Source: Algoriphagus sp.
GTDB lineage: Bacteria; Bacteroidota; Bacteroidia; Cytophagales; Cyclobacteriaceae
Direction of reading: 5' to 3'
Length of the DNA: 64,000 nucleotides
NCBI GenBank assembly: GCA_018336015.1
Contig: JAGXQZ010000060.1
Span: 92,312 to 156,311, forward strand
Below, in pieces: positions 7,552 through 16,020 of this stretch; positions within the stretch are counted from its first letter, which is position 1; every line of letters starts with the position of its first letter. The notes under the pieces are model-generated. The model worked only from the letters and a program-made list of their open reading frames with translations, was not told the origin of the DNA and ran no database searches. A program made the translations under genes and the position numbers.

Positions 7552-9729
7552 ATGCTCAAGAGATTTCTATTCATTTTAGCACTTTCTCTGGCTTTCGCCT
7601 GTCAAAACTCAAATCCTCAAGATGAACTCAGCCGTTGGGAAGCGCAAGCGGATCGGGTAGAGATTATTCGCGATGATTTTGGTGTGCCTCATATTTATGG
7701 AAAAAGTGATGCCGATGCGGTGTTTGGCTTGCTTTACGCTCAGTGTGAGGACGATTTTCGCCGTGTCGAGCGCAATTACATTTGGGCAATCGGACGGTTG
7801 GCAGAGTTGGAAGGGGAGAAGGAGCTTTATTCTGACCTGCGCGCCCAGCTTTACATGACCGAGGCAGAGGCCAAGGCCGCTTATGAAAAAGCACCCGAGT
7901 GGCTAAAGGAATTGTGTGTGGCTTTTGCCGATGGGATCAATTACTACCTGCATACTCATCCCGAAGTCACCCCTCAGGTGATCACCCGATACGAGCCTTG
8001 GATGCCCATGTTCTTTTTTGAGGGTTCGATCGGTGGAGACATCGAGCGGATTTCTACTTCGGCACTTCAGGCATTCTATGAGCAGGATTCAACCTTAGCG
8101 GTACTTGATTCCCAAGCCATGGAAGAACAGATCCTGGGCGAGCCTCAGGGCTCTAACGGGATTGCTATTGCACCTAGCCTCTCCGAGTCTGGCAATGCCA
8201 TGCTGCTCATCAATCCTCATACTTCTTTCTATTTCAGACCAGAAGTGCACGTGGTCAGTGAGGAAGGACTCAATGCCTATGGCGCAGTGACTTGGGGGCA
8301 GTTTTTTGTCTACCAGGGTTTCAATGAAAAAACCGGCTGGATCCATACTTCCACCTTTGTGGACTTTATCGATGAGTTTGTGGAAGAGGTGACGGAAGAA
8401 AATGGAGGCCTGGTCTATCGCTATGGAGAGGAAAAACGTCCCGTCGAAGCCCAAGAAGTAACACTGAAATACAAGGAGGGCGACCAACTCAAAGAGAAAT
8501 CCTTTACCATTTACCGTACCCATCATGGTCCCGTGACGCATCAGGAAAATGGCAAATGGGTGACCACCAAAATCAATTGGGACCCGGTCAATGCCTTGGT
8601 GCAAAGCTATACGCGCACCAAGCTCAGTAACTTTTCAGAGTTTAAGGAGATGATGAATATCCGAACCAACAGCTCCAACAATACCGTTTTTGCGGACGCT
8701 GAAGGAAATATCGGGTACTTCCATGGGAATTTCATTCCGAAAAGAAATCCCGAATTTGACTTTTCCAAACCTGTCGATGGAACCAATCCCGCCACCAATT
8801 GGCAGGGGCTGCATACGGTGGATGAAAGTATCGTGATCCTCAATCCCGGCACAGGCTGGATTCAAAACTGTAACTCCACCCCATTCACTGCTGCGGCTGA
8901 GTTTAGTCCAAAGCGAGCGAATTATCCTGCCTACATGGCTCCTGATTCGGAAAACTTCCGTGGCCTTCACGCAGTCAAAGTCTTGCAGGGACTTCAGGGT
9001 AAGCTCAATTTGGACAGCTTTCTGAGCTTGGCCTATGATCCTTACCTTCCAGCCTTTGAATTTCTGATTCCCGAGTTGCTGAAAGCCATAGGGAGTGGTG
9101 CTACTGAAGAGCAAAAGCAAGCGCTTGATCTGCTGAAGGCTTGGGATTTCCGTACCTCTAAAGAGTCTGTGGCAATGTCAGTAGCTCATTTTTATGGAGA
9201 AAATTACCAACGCGCATTCCGAAGCTTGAATCGATTTGCGCAGCCTAATCCGGATGCAAAGATTCCGACTGCCAATGAGATTAAAGAAGTTTTTGCTCAG
9301 ACCTTGGAGCAAATGAAGGCTGACTTTGGCACTTGGAACACACCTTGGGGAGAGATCAACCGATTCCAGCGTTTGAGTGGTGACATAGATGCAGGCTTTG
9401 ATGACAGTAAGCCTTACATCCCGGTAGGATTAGCTTCAGGTAATTGGGGTGCTTTGGCGGCTTATGGAGCCAGAGCGACGGATGGCACTAAGCGACTTTA
9501 TGGTTATCGAGGCAATAGTTTTGTAGCCGTGGTAGAATTTGGTGACAAGGTAAAAGCCAAAACCATCCTTGCTGGGGGGCAAAGTGCTGATTCGAATTCT
9601 CCCCATTTTTTTGATCAGGCTCAGCGGTATGCAGAGGTGAATTTCAAGGAAGTGGCTTTCTATCGTGATGAGGTAGAGAATAGGGCTAAGAAATTGTATA
9701 AGCCTGGAAAAGTGGAATCTGGAAAATAA
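7552..9729 (+). CDS. penicillin acylase family lipoprotein (Ntn hydrolase)
   Basis: 725 residues from the ATG at 7552. The N-terminus is a lipoprotein signal (MLKRFLFILALSLAFAC, lipid-modified Cys about C17), so the protein is exported to the periplasm or outer membrane. Penicillin/acyl-homoserine-lactone acylases mature by self-cleavage ahead of a Ser nucleophile; the matching GSNG motif is here with S201 as the predicted first residue of the beta chain, preceded by an alpha chain starting at VEIIRDDFGVPHIYG. The family cleaves amide-linked acyl groups, including beta-lactam side chains and N-acyl-homoserine lactones. The real substrate is unknown. The length is normal and no frame damage is seen. 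A recognisable promoter precedes it. Confidence 0.9.
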   Translation: MLKRFLFILALSLAFACQNSNPQDELSRWEAQADRVEIIRDDFGVPHIYGKSDADAVFGLLYAQCEDDFRRVERNYIWAIGRLAELEGEKELYSDLRAQLYMTEAEAKAAYEKAPEWLKELCVAFADGINYYLHTHPEVTPQVITRYEPWMPMFFFEGSIGGDIERISTSALQAFYEQDSTLAVLDSQAMEEQILGEPQGSNGIAIAPSLSESGNAMLLINPHTSFYFRPEVHVVSEEGLNAYGAVTWGQFFVYQGFNEKTGWIHTSTFVDFIDEFVEEVTEENGGLVYRYGEEKRPVEAQEVTLKYKEGDQLKEKSFTIYRTHHGPVTHQENGKWVTTKINWDPVNALVQSYTRTKLSNFSEFKEMMNIRTNSSNNTVFADAEGNIGYFHGNFIPKRNPEFDFSKPVDGTNPATNWQGLHTVDESIVILNPGTGWIQNCNSTPFTAAAEFSPKRANYPAYMAPDSENFRGLHAVKVLQGLQGKLNLDSFLSLAYDPYLPAFEFLIPELLKAIGSGATEEQKQALDLLKAWDFRTSKESVAMSVAHFYGENYQRAFRSLNRFAQPNPDAKIPTANEIKEVFAQTLEQMKADFGTWNTPWGEINRFQRLSGDIDAGFDDSKPYIPVGLASGNWGALAAYGARATDGTKRLYGYRGNSFVAVVEFGDKVKAKTILAGGQSADSNSPHFFDQAQRYAEVNFKEVAFYRDEVENRAKKLYKPGKVESGK

Positions 9730-9860
9730 GAGTTTGCTTTACAGGGCTTTATGATTTAAATAAATATATTTTAGTGTATCTATGTATCCAAGATAGCTTA
9801 ATTACCGTTTTTAAACCAGTCAGGAATTTTCGGATTCTTGGTTAAATTTTGGTTTAATAA

Positions 9861-9900
9861 AAGACAAAATCCCCGCTTTATGAGTGGGGATTTTGTCTTT
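9861..9900. terminator. strong bidirectional hairpin, likely terminator
   Basis: Perfect 14-bp stem AAGACAAAATCCCC (9861-9874) with GGGGATTTTGTCTT (9886-9899) around an 11-base loop. An A-rich 5' side and T-rich 3' side let it act as a terminator on either strand. It lies about 130 bases after the acylase stop. Confidence 0.65.
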
Positions 9901-10076
9901 ATAGGAAATGGAAATTCTGATTCCTGAAATTGACAATTGTAATCTGGAGGTAGTGACTGGTTTATTTTTAGGCTTAAATGGTGATTTTTTAATTGAATCT
10001 TTAAAAATAACCCTCATTTATTACCCAATTCTAAATTTATTAATCCAAAATCTGAAGAATTTGCATTAAAACGCTG

Positions 10077-10084
10077 TATACTTG
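10077..10084 (+). promoter_or_regulatory. possible -7 box for amt
   Basis: TATACTTG is one mismatch from TAnnTTTG and lies 19 bases before the amt ATG. The nearest upstream TTG (10061) is only 13 bases away, shorter than normal, so this is a weak call. Confidence 0.3.
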
Positions 10085-10102
10085 TTGCCAAAATAAAATT
10101 TC

Positions 10103-11431
10103 ATGAAAGTAAAATGGAAATTGGCGTTTTTGATCACCATTGCAGCGCCGGTTGTTAGTTTGTTTTGGCCAGTTGGCCAACCACTTGTAGAAAATTTCGG
10201 AACAGAGGCAGATTTGAATTTTGCCGACATCGCTTGGTTACTTACTGCATCCTGTTTGGTGTTGCTTATGACCCCGGGCCTTTCCTTGTTTTATGGGGGG
10301 ATGGTTGGAAAGAAAAACCTCATTTCCACCATGCTTCAGAGTTTTATTTCATTGGGTGTGGTGACGATGCTTTGGGTGGTCGTCGGATTCAGCTTGGCTT
10401 TTGGAGATCCGATTGGGATTACGATCAACGGTACGCACTACGGACTGATCGGGAATCCACTTCAGTTCATGTTTTTTGATCAGGTAGGCCCACTTCCCAA
10501 CAAGGTATTAGGAGCTACGATTCCCTTTGTGTTGTTCGCTTTGTTTCAGATGAAGTTTGCGGTCATTACTCCGGCGATTATTACCGGTTCCTTTGCCGAG
10601 CGAGTTCGATTTATTGGGTATTTATTCTTCATTGGCATATTTACCGTGTTTGTCTATGCGCCGCTTTGCCACATGGTTTGGCATCCTCAGGGTTTGATAG
10701 GAGCGTATTTTGGGGTGGTTGATTTTGCAGGTGGTACAGTGGTTCACATCAGCGCAGGTTTAGCTTCTCTTGCCGGTGCGTTATTTATAGGAAAGCGTAA
10801 AAATCCACATCATGACCCTTCCAATATCACCTATGTACTGTTGGGAACAGGCATGCTTTGGTTTGGGTGGTTTGGATTCAATGCCGGTTCTTCCTTTGCT
10901 GCCAACGGCACTGCTGCCATGGCATTTGCCACCACGACCATCAGTTCGGCCACAGCCATGATGACTTGGGTATTGTTTGATCGGATACAGGGAAGGAAGA
11001 TTTCCGCGATGCAAGCTTGTATCGGGGCAGTGGTGGGGTTGGTCGTGATTACGCCTGCTGCAGGATTTATCACCATTCCTCAGAGTTTCATCTTTGGATT
11101 TTTCGGAGCCATTGTCTCCAATGTGATGATGAATGCCAAGTTTCTCCGCAAGATTGACGACACTTTGGATGTGTTTGCCTGTCATGGAATCGGGGGAATT
11201 ATGGGGATGATTTTGACAGCCATCTTTGCAAATAAGCCCGGTTCAAGTCTGCTTTATGGGGGTTGGGGAGTGTTTGCTTCCCACATGTTGGTCTTGGTAG
11301 AGGTGGCGGTGTTCTCCTTTGTGATGTCCTACGCGATCTTGTTCATTCTGAATAAGTTTGTGACCCTACGGGTGCGGGAGGAATATGAGGAAATCGGCTT
11401 GGATTTGTCTCAACACGGGGAGTCGGTTTAA
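10103..11431 (+). CDS. amt: ammonium transporter (Amt family)
   Basis: 442 residues with about eleven transmembrane helices, standard for Amt channels that move ammonium across the inner membrane. Signatures: MTPGLSLFYGGMVGKKN near 56-72, the SFAERVRF block (E166, R167), D207 in VVDFAGGTVVHI, and the twin pore histidines H215 and H361 (FACHGIGG). The C-terminal cytoplasmic tail is short (about 30 residues). No glnK/P-II gene lies next to it, which is unusual, since amt is often paired with glnK. The N-terminus begins directly in a hydrophobic segment, consistent with a cleaved signal as in some Amt proteins. Confidence 0.95.
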   Translation: MKVKWKLAFLITIAAPVVSLFWPVGQPLVENFGTEADLNFADIAWLLTASCLVLLMTPGLSLFYGGMVGKKNLISTMLQSFISLGVVTMLWVVVGFSLAFGDPIGITINGTHYGLIGNPLQFMFFDQVGPLPNKVLGATIPFVLFALFQMKFAVITPAIITGSFAERVRFIGYLFFIGIFTVFVYAPLCHMVWHPQGLIGAYFGVVDFAGGTVVHISAGLASLAGALFIGKRKNPHHDPSNITYVLLGTGMLWFGWFGFNAGSSFAANGTAAMAFATTTISSATAMMTWVLFDRIQGRKISAMQACIGAVVGLVVITPAAGFITIPQSFIFGFFGAIVSNVMMNAKFLRKIDDTLDVFACHGIGGIMGMILTAIFANKPGSSLLYGGWGVFASHMLVLVEVAVFSFVMSYAILFILNKFVTLRVREEYEEIGLDLSQHGESV

Positions 11432-11569
11432 GGAATATTTTCTGAAGGTTCAAAACAACTTCTAACGACTATTAGCGCAAGTCATTAGACTTGTGCTCTG
11501 TTGTATGCAGTCCTGCCCACGGGCAGACGGGATCCAGACTCCTTTCCCTGAGATCAAGAATGAAATTTA

Positions 11570-11654
11570 AACCACAATAGACACATAGAAGCCACATAGG
11601 AGGGAAAAACTTGTACCCTTTTTTCTATGTATTCTATGTCGCTATGTGGTTTTA
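11570..11654. repeat. hairpin-type repeat with imperfect terminal inverted repeats
   Basis: The left end AAACCACAATAGACACATAG (11570 onwards) is nearly inverse-complementary to the right end CTATGTCGCTATGTGGTTT (about 11634-11652), leaving about 45 bases between. The left-end motif recurs at 12253-12284, which marks it as a dispersed repeat or small non-autonomous element rather than a unique terminator. Confidence 0.5.
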
Positions 11655-11845
11655 TCCCTTTATTAACGAAAGTCTTTCGACCTGCCTTCTGGTAGGCAGG
11701 CTTGTGCTTACTTCTATGAAGTCTTTGGACTGCGTTGTGTAAAAACTAGTCTCTACCAATTAAAGATTAATTTTTGGTCTAGATTAGATACTTGTTTACA
11801 TAATATGATTTAGTTAAATCTCCTTTGTAAGCATTTTTCTGTTCG

Positions 11846-11934
11846 TTCTTTTGGCTTGACCCAAAAGAACCAAAAGGTCAAGACACAGCAAAGCTCCCAC
11901 CGCACGGGGCCGGACGCTGGCCCGCTGCTGTGTC
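11846..11934 (+). repeat. GC-rich structured element with nested hairpins
   Basis: Within AT-rich surroundings lies a compact nest of inverted repeats: TTCTTTTGG (11846-11854) with CCAAAAGAA (11861-11869); alternatively CTTGACC (11855-11861) with GGTCAAG (11876-11882); then an 8-bp perfect stem GACACAGC (11882-11889) with GCTGTGTC (11927-11934), enclosing GGGCC (11907-11911) with GGCCC (11919-11923). The first two stems are mutually exclusive. A 67-codon plus-strand frame runs through it but looks incidental. I recall this type of GC-rich segment as recurrent in related genomes, but cannot verify that here. Confidence 0.5.
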
Positions 11935-12526
11935 GGCCCACGCGCCTATCCGATTTGAGTTTTGTGGTCAAAAAAGGATTTAAAATTAGAAATGGCCAAA
12001 TACGGATTAGAATTTACCGAATTTATAGCTCATTTATAAATTCAAATTTTTCTAACTAGGTAAGACACGAAGTCGCTAAGGAATATAGCTCTTTGCGTCT
12101 TTGCGAGAAAAAATAGGATTACACAAGATGCCTCCAATAGCGCAAGTCTTTCGACCTGCCTTACAATAGGTATTCTTGTGTTCTTTTGTATGCAGTCCTG
12201 CCCTCCTGTATGCAGGCTTCAGACTGTGTTTTTTATGTCCAAAGAAAATTATAAAACCACAATAGCCACATAATAAGCACATAGGATTCAGGATGGTGTA
12301 AAAGCCATCTTACCCTTTCTGGGTCACTACTTCGGTTTCAAGGTGCAGATCATTTTCAAGTCCTGAACTGAGGGTAAAAAACAACATCTATATGGTGTTT
12401 AAGGGGCAGGCAGGGTTGTCCTCAGATTACGCTGAGACATTCCCCACCTGTGTTTCAATCCCGTGTCTAGTACTTTTGCCAAGGCCAAAAATCCCGGGCA
12501 CACCCTCCTAAAATCGAATACTCTTT

Positions 12527-12913
12527 TTAAAAAGGATAATTTGCTTCGGCTGCTTCGGAATGGGCTTTTTCAGCTTTTGAGCCTCCGCCTAGGAGCAATA
12601 CTTCATTGACCACTACTTCGGTAATGTATTTCTTTTCCCCGCTTTTGTCGGTGTAGGAGCGGTTGGACAGCTTGCCCTCCACCGCGATCTCCGAACCCTT
12701 GTCGGTGTACTTTTCAAGGATCTCGGCATTTTTACCCCAAATAACCAGGTTGGTCCAGGTGGTCTCCGTGATCTTTTCGCCTTTCGCATTGCGATACACC
12801 TCGTTGGTGGCGATGTTGACCCGACCGACTACTTTGCCGGATTCAGTGGTTTTGACTTCGATTTTGGAACCTAGGTTTCCAATGAGTTGAACTTTGTTTC
12901 TTAGCGCGTTCAT
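12527..12913 (-). CDS. ssb: single-stranded DNA-binding protein (short form)
   Basis: 128 residues from the ATG at 12913, where the family start MNALRNKVQLIGNLG begins; the frame is open for 13 more codons without family similarity. One OB-fold (about 1-105) carries TWTNLVIWGKNAEI and the EVAVEGKL-type strand, then a very short tail ending AEANYPF. The usual bacterial SSB tip is acidic (DDIPF/DDLPF) and recruits repair and replication partners; here only the terminal PF and two nearby Glu remain. With the repeat-rich surroundings this suggests a secondary SSB paralogue rather than the main replication SSB, which is inference. Confidence 0.9.
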   Translation of the reverse strand: MNALRNKVQLIGNLGSKIEVKTTESGKVVGRVNIATNEVYRNAKGEKITETTWTNLVIWGKNAEILEKYTDKGSEIAVEGKLSNRSYTDKSGEKKYITEVVVNEVLLLGGGSKAEKAHSEAAEANYPF

Positions 12914-13470
12914 GTGTTTAAAAGTTTGATTGTGAAAGATTTGATTTAACAATTTCCGCTAGAGGAGAACTGATGGTCCAAAGTTGGGGGGAGGGCAAAA
13001 AAAGACTCGGTAATGAAGTGCTTGTATCCGATTGTAATCGGTTGTGCTTGGGAAAAGGCTCTTTTTGAAGAGATTTGAAGGGTTTTGTGTGAATGAATTT
13101 TCCAAAGTAAAATCCGATCAGGGAAATAGTTCAAACTTATCGCGCTATGAACTCCTTGAAAAATAGGAGGATTACCTGCTTTTCAACCAGAACCAAATAA
13201 GATAAGATTTGAAGTCCGATTAGAGGTGCTGTAGACTCTCGTCTGTGGTCCCTCAAGGAATATCCACGATCATTAGAGAGATGAACTGCCTAGTGGTAAG
13301 ATTGTGGATATTCATAAAAATAGGCTCTTTATCTCCACTTGGAACAGGGGAAGTGCACCTAAAGAATACCTGCTTGGTTTTATAATCCTATTGGAAGCGC
13401 TAGGTTTGTGGTACGGCGGGAGGAAGGTGCTGGCTTACACCAAAGATGATTCACACAAAAATCCGACTCA
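12914..13470. other. intergenic region between ssb and alpha/beta hydrolase
   Basis: 557 bases. It contains the ssb upstream region and one copy of the dispersed hairpin repeat (13181-13313). The rest (13314-13470) is unremarkable, and no promoter with both boxes could be recognised. Confidence 0.5.
13181..13313 (+). repeat. dispersed hairpin repeat, copy A
   Basis: A 133-bp element shared with 61737-61869 on the opposite strand. The first part contains a block identical in both copies (TTTGAAGTCCGATTAGAGGT followed by GCTGT). The 3' part is a long hairpin: GAATATCCACGATC (13258-13271) pairs with GATTGTGGATATTC (13300-13313), 14 bp with one G-T pair, around a 28-base loop. In copy B the A-T pair inside the stem is replaced by G-C on both arms, so pairing is kept. 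The loop shares TTAGAG and CCTAGTGGT. Confidence 0.75.
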
Positions 13471-14376
13471 ATGAAAATCTACAGCACCTCCCAGTTTAAA
13501 GATCCGGTCAATGACCATTGCTATTTTGAAGAGTGGGTCGGTAAACTGGAGCGCCACAACGGCAGAACCTATGAGCGCATCCAAATCCAAACCTCACTCG
13601 GAAAGACCCATATATGGGGTCTGAATACCCAAGAAACACATCGTGATGCCTTGGTGATCTTTCCGGGTGCCCGGACTACCGCCTTGATTTGGGACTTTGA
13701 TCGGGGACTTGATCAGATTGGGCATCCGCTGCGGATTTTTATGGTGGAGACCAACGGGCTTCCCAACCTGAGTGATGGGGCAACTCCCGACATTCGTTCC
13801 TTGGATTATGGCGTGTGGGCCACGGAAGTGCTGGAACAACTACAACTCGAAAAGGCTTATGTAGCCGGAGCTTCTTTCGGTGGACTGATCTGCATGAAGC
13901 TGACGCTTGTCAGTCCGGAAAAGGTTCAGGCGGCATTCCTGCTCAATCCCGGTTGCCTGCAATCCTTTTCCCTGACCTTCAAAAATCTCTACTACAACCT
14001 GCTGCCCATTTTGAGGCCCACGGCAAAAAACGTGGCAAAATTTCTCAATAAGGCTATTTTTTCCAAGCCCAACCATCAGCTTTCCGAAGTCGCGGAGCAA
14101 CTCCTGATCGACTACGAGGTCTTTGCGATCACGCGCTATCACGACCGAACGCAAAAGCCCTACTACATGAACAAGCAGCTCGAAGACGTGACTGTCCCTA
14201 CCTATGTGCTGCTTGGGGAACATGACCTGCTGTTTCCCTTCCAAACCTCCATGGAAAATGCCAAAAGGCAGATTAAGTCCCTACGCGATATCCAGGTGTA
14301 TCCCCACGTGGGCCATGGCATCGAGACTTATGCCTCGGCGATGCGGTACTTGGGAGAGAAGATCAAACATGGATGA
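13471..14376 (+). CDS. alpha/beta hydrolase
   Basis: 301 residues, cytoplasmic (no signal peptide). The alpha/beta-hydrolase catalytic triad is readable: nucleophile S135 in GASFGG, acid D252 in LLGEHDLLFP and H282 in HVGHGIETY. The oxyanion-hole region lies near FPGARTT (64-70). The family covers esterases, lipases, C-C hydrolases and haloperoxidase-like enzymes; nothing here fixes the substrate. It stands alone between repeat-rich DNA and the AT-rich island and ends with a terminator about 165 bases downstream. Confidence 0.85.
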   Translation: MKIYSTSQFKDPVNDHCYFEEWVGKLERHNGRTYERIQIQTSLGKTHIWGLNTQETHRDALVIFPGARTTALIWDFDRGLDQIGHPLRIFMVETNGLPNLSDGATPDIRSLDYGVWATEVLEQLQLEKAYVAGASFGGLICMKLTLVSPEKVQAAFLLNPGCLQSFSLTFKNLYYNLLPILRPTAKNVAKFLNKAIFSKPNHQLSEVAEQLLIDYEVFAITRYHDRTQKPYYMNKQLEDVTVPTYVLLGEHDLLFPFQTSMENAKRQIKSLRDIQVYPHVGHGIETYASAMRYLGEKIKHG

Positions 14377-14921
14377 AATTCATTCCAGAAGGATTGTACC
14401 TGGGAGACATAGCTAGACCAGGCAAATAAGCTTCTTCGAAATCTTTTCCCTTTACCGCTAGCAGCATCCGTTTTTTGGCTTCGCTGCGCAAAAAGTAAAC
14501 AACTGCCTGAAGTACCGCTTAACACCCTGAGTTCCCCAATACCCTTCTGAGCCATCGCTCGGAAGGGCTTTTTTGTGGAAGAAAAAGCAAGCATTCCAGC
14601 CCGATATCCAAATCCCCAACTCCAAAAATCACCAAATACAAAATAAAATGTAAAAAAATGATATAAACTGTTGCATTCCTGTTTTTAACTGAATAGTTTA
14701 AGGTTTTTAAAACTTACTTTTCACAGCCATGAAATACATCAGTCAAATAGGCGCAAAGCGCGCGAGAGGTCAGGAAGCCCGGGATTTTTGGAGGGGGGGA
14801 AGTAAGGCGGAAATATGGATGATACTTGGATGTTATTTAGGTAAAATACCTATTATTTAGTTTTAATTGTTTACAAGTTTTTCTATCAATTTAAAATAAC
14901 ACCTAAACCTAAAAATAAAGT
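14377..14921. other. intergenic region before the AT-rich island
   Basis: 545 bases. A rho-independent terminator lies at 14542-14574. After about 14600 the base composition becomes AT-rich with a short GC-rich interruption (14748-14800), marking the left edge of the accessory island. No gene, tRNA or integrase remnant is visible. Confidence 0.5.
14542..14574 (+). terminator. rho-independent terminator
   Basis: Stem CCCTTCTGAGC (14542-14552) with GCTCGGAAGGG (14557-14567), 11 bp with one T-G pair and a 4-base loop, followed by CTTTTTT. It terminates transcription from the alpha/beta hydrolase gene. Confidence 0.85.
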
Positions 14922-15752
14922 ATGAAACGGAGCATTTTGACTATTGCAGTATTATTTGTTGTTTTTCTAGCATTTGGACAAGACCAAGACAAGGATTTCG
15001 AAAGAAAAAATTATTATGAATTGTTGGGTCGGGCGAACTTCTTCGAAGTGAATAATAGGTATGAAATTTTAAAAGACACTATTTATTATTCTAGTAGTGG
15101 TTTTCTGATAAATGCGGAATGGGATGAGGTCAGTATTGACGATAAAATTTACATTATAATCACTTACCCGAATTATTCAAATGGAAAACAAAGTAGTAAC
15201 GATAGGAAACCTCTAGAAGGATTAGTTGAGGAAAATCCAGTTAGGCAATATATTGTAAATATTAATGGTAAAATTCTTTGCATTCCTAAAGAAGAATTTG
15301 AAAAAATAGAAAAGAAGCCAGTTTATTCAGTTGATTTTCGAAGAATGAGAAACTATCAAATTACTGCAGGCCAATTAACTTTACCTTTTAAGTTAAGGCC
15401 TAAGGAAGGAGATACTAATTTTCAAATGACTACAGATGTAACAGTAGGCGCTTATGGAGGAGTAAGGAAAAGAATTTCAAAATATAGTTCTACTTATCTT
15501 ACAATTCCTGTAGTTCTTGGCCTTACTTTTATAAATGTAAATGAAAATACAACTACAAATACTGGGCAAGTAGATTTTAAATCAGGAATAACTCCAGGTT
15601 GGACTTGGGCAACAGGTATTGTCATTCAGACTGATAGACTCTCACTTGGGTTTGTTTTTGGGAGAGATTTTGCAAGTGGCTATGCTGAAGATTGGGTATA
15701 TAACAATAAAACTTGGTATTCTTTTGGAATTGGGTATTCATTCTTGAAATAA
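14922..15752 (+). CDS. exported protein of unknown family, possibly outer-membrane
   Basis: 276 residues. The N-terminus is a Sec signal peptide (MKRSILTIAVLFVVFLAFGQ, cleavage probably after G19 or Q20). The first half is charged and Tyr/Asn-rich; the second half alternates hydrophobic and polar residues in strand-like stretches (YLTIPVVLGLTFINVN, GWTWATGIVI, LSLGFVFGRDF) and ends with GIGYSFLK, as beta-barrel proteins often do. I do not recognise the family. The gene is clearly more AT-rich than the core genes and sits at the left end of the defence-like island, so horizontal origin is likely. Its link to the neighbouring defence genes is unproven. Confidence 0.7.
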   Translation: MKRSILTIAVLFVVFLAFGQDQDKDFERKNYYELLGRANFFEVNNRYEILKDTIYYSSSGFLINAEWDEVSIDDKIYIIITYPNYSNGKQSSNDRKPLEGLVEENPVRQYIVNINGKILCIPKEEFEKIEKKPVYSVDFRRMRNYQITAGQLTLPFKLRPKEGDTNFQMTTDVTVGAYGGVRKRISKYSSTYLTIPVVLGLTFINVNENTTTNTGQVDFKSGITPGWTWATGIVIQTDRLSLGFVFGRDFASGYAEDWVYNNKTWYSFGIGYSFLK

Positions 15753-16020
15753 ATACTGATTAAATGAGCAGATAGTTAATTTATCCTTGTTGATCGAAAC
15801 TTTGTGTGTCAAGAATCACTTATTGTTTTTTGACGCTTAAGTAGAAGCTCCTCTAGTTGGTAGTGTGTCAAGAGGTAATTAGGGTGTTCTTGAGAAAAGA
15901 AAAAGTGGGGGGAAGGTTCACAAATGCAGCTAAATTAGTCCGATTGAGATAAAGAAGGTAAAGCAATAAATAAGTTGTGCGTCATGCTAAAATGAACCTG
16001 TAGCAAAAAAAACAATAGAA

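Larger units (their letters stand above)
9730..10102. other. intergenic region between acylase and amt genes
   Basis: AT-rich 373-bp gap. It contains the strong hairpin at 9861-9899 and a weak promoter candidate before amt. A 65-codon minus-strand frame across 9820-10017 runs straight through the hairpin and has no family resemblance, so I do not call it a gene. Confidence 0.6.
11432..12526. other. repeat-rich intergenic region
   Basis: About 1.1 kb without a supportable gene. It holds three related segments built on a 'GCGCAAGTC...TGCAGTCCTGCC' pattern (about 11473-11550, 11662-11740, 12141-12236), two copies of an 'AACCACAATAG-CACATA' motif (11571-11600 and 12253-12284), a GC-rich structured element (11846-11934) and, near 12063-12115, an AT-rich stretch of the 'gacacgaagtcgctaagg' type. 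Short open frames here (for example 11856-12059 plus, 12076-12282 minus) are built from these repeats and show no protein family. Confidence 0.65.

Noticed and set aside
9820..10017. 65-codon minus-strand frame between the acylase and amt
   Set aside because: It crosses a perfect 14-bp terminator hairpin and is basic/low complexity with no homology recognised.
11856..12059. 67-codon plus-strand frame through the GC-rich structured element
   Set aside because: Composition follows the hairpins and AT-rich flank; the structural pairing explains the conservation better than coding.
14748..14800. GC-rich patch as tRNA remnant or attachment site
   Set aside because: No tRNA stem-loop layout or matching direct repeat at the right island edge could be found by eye.
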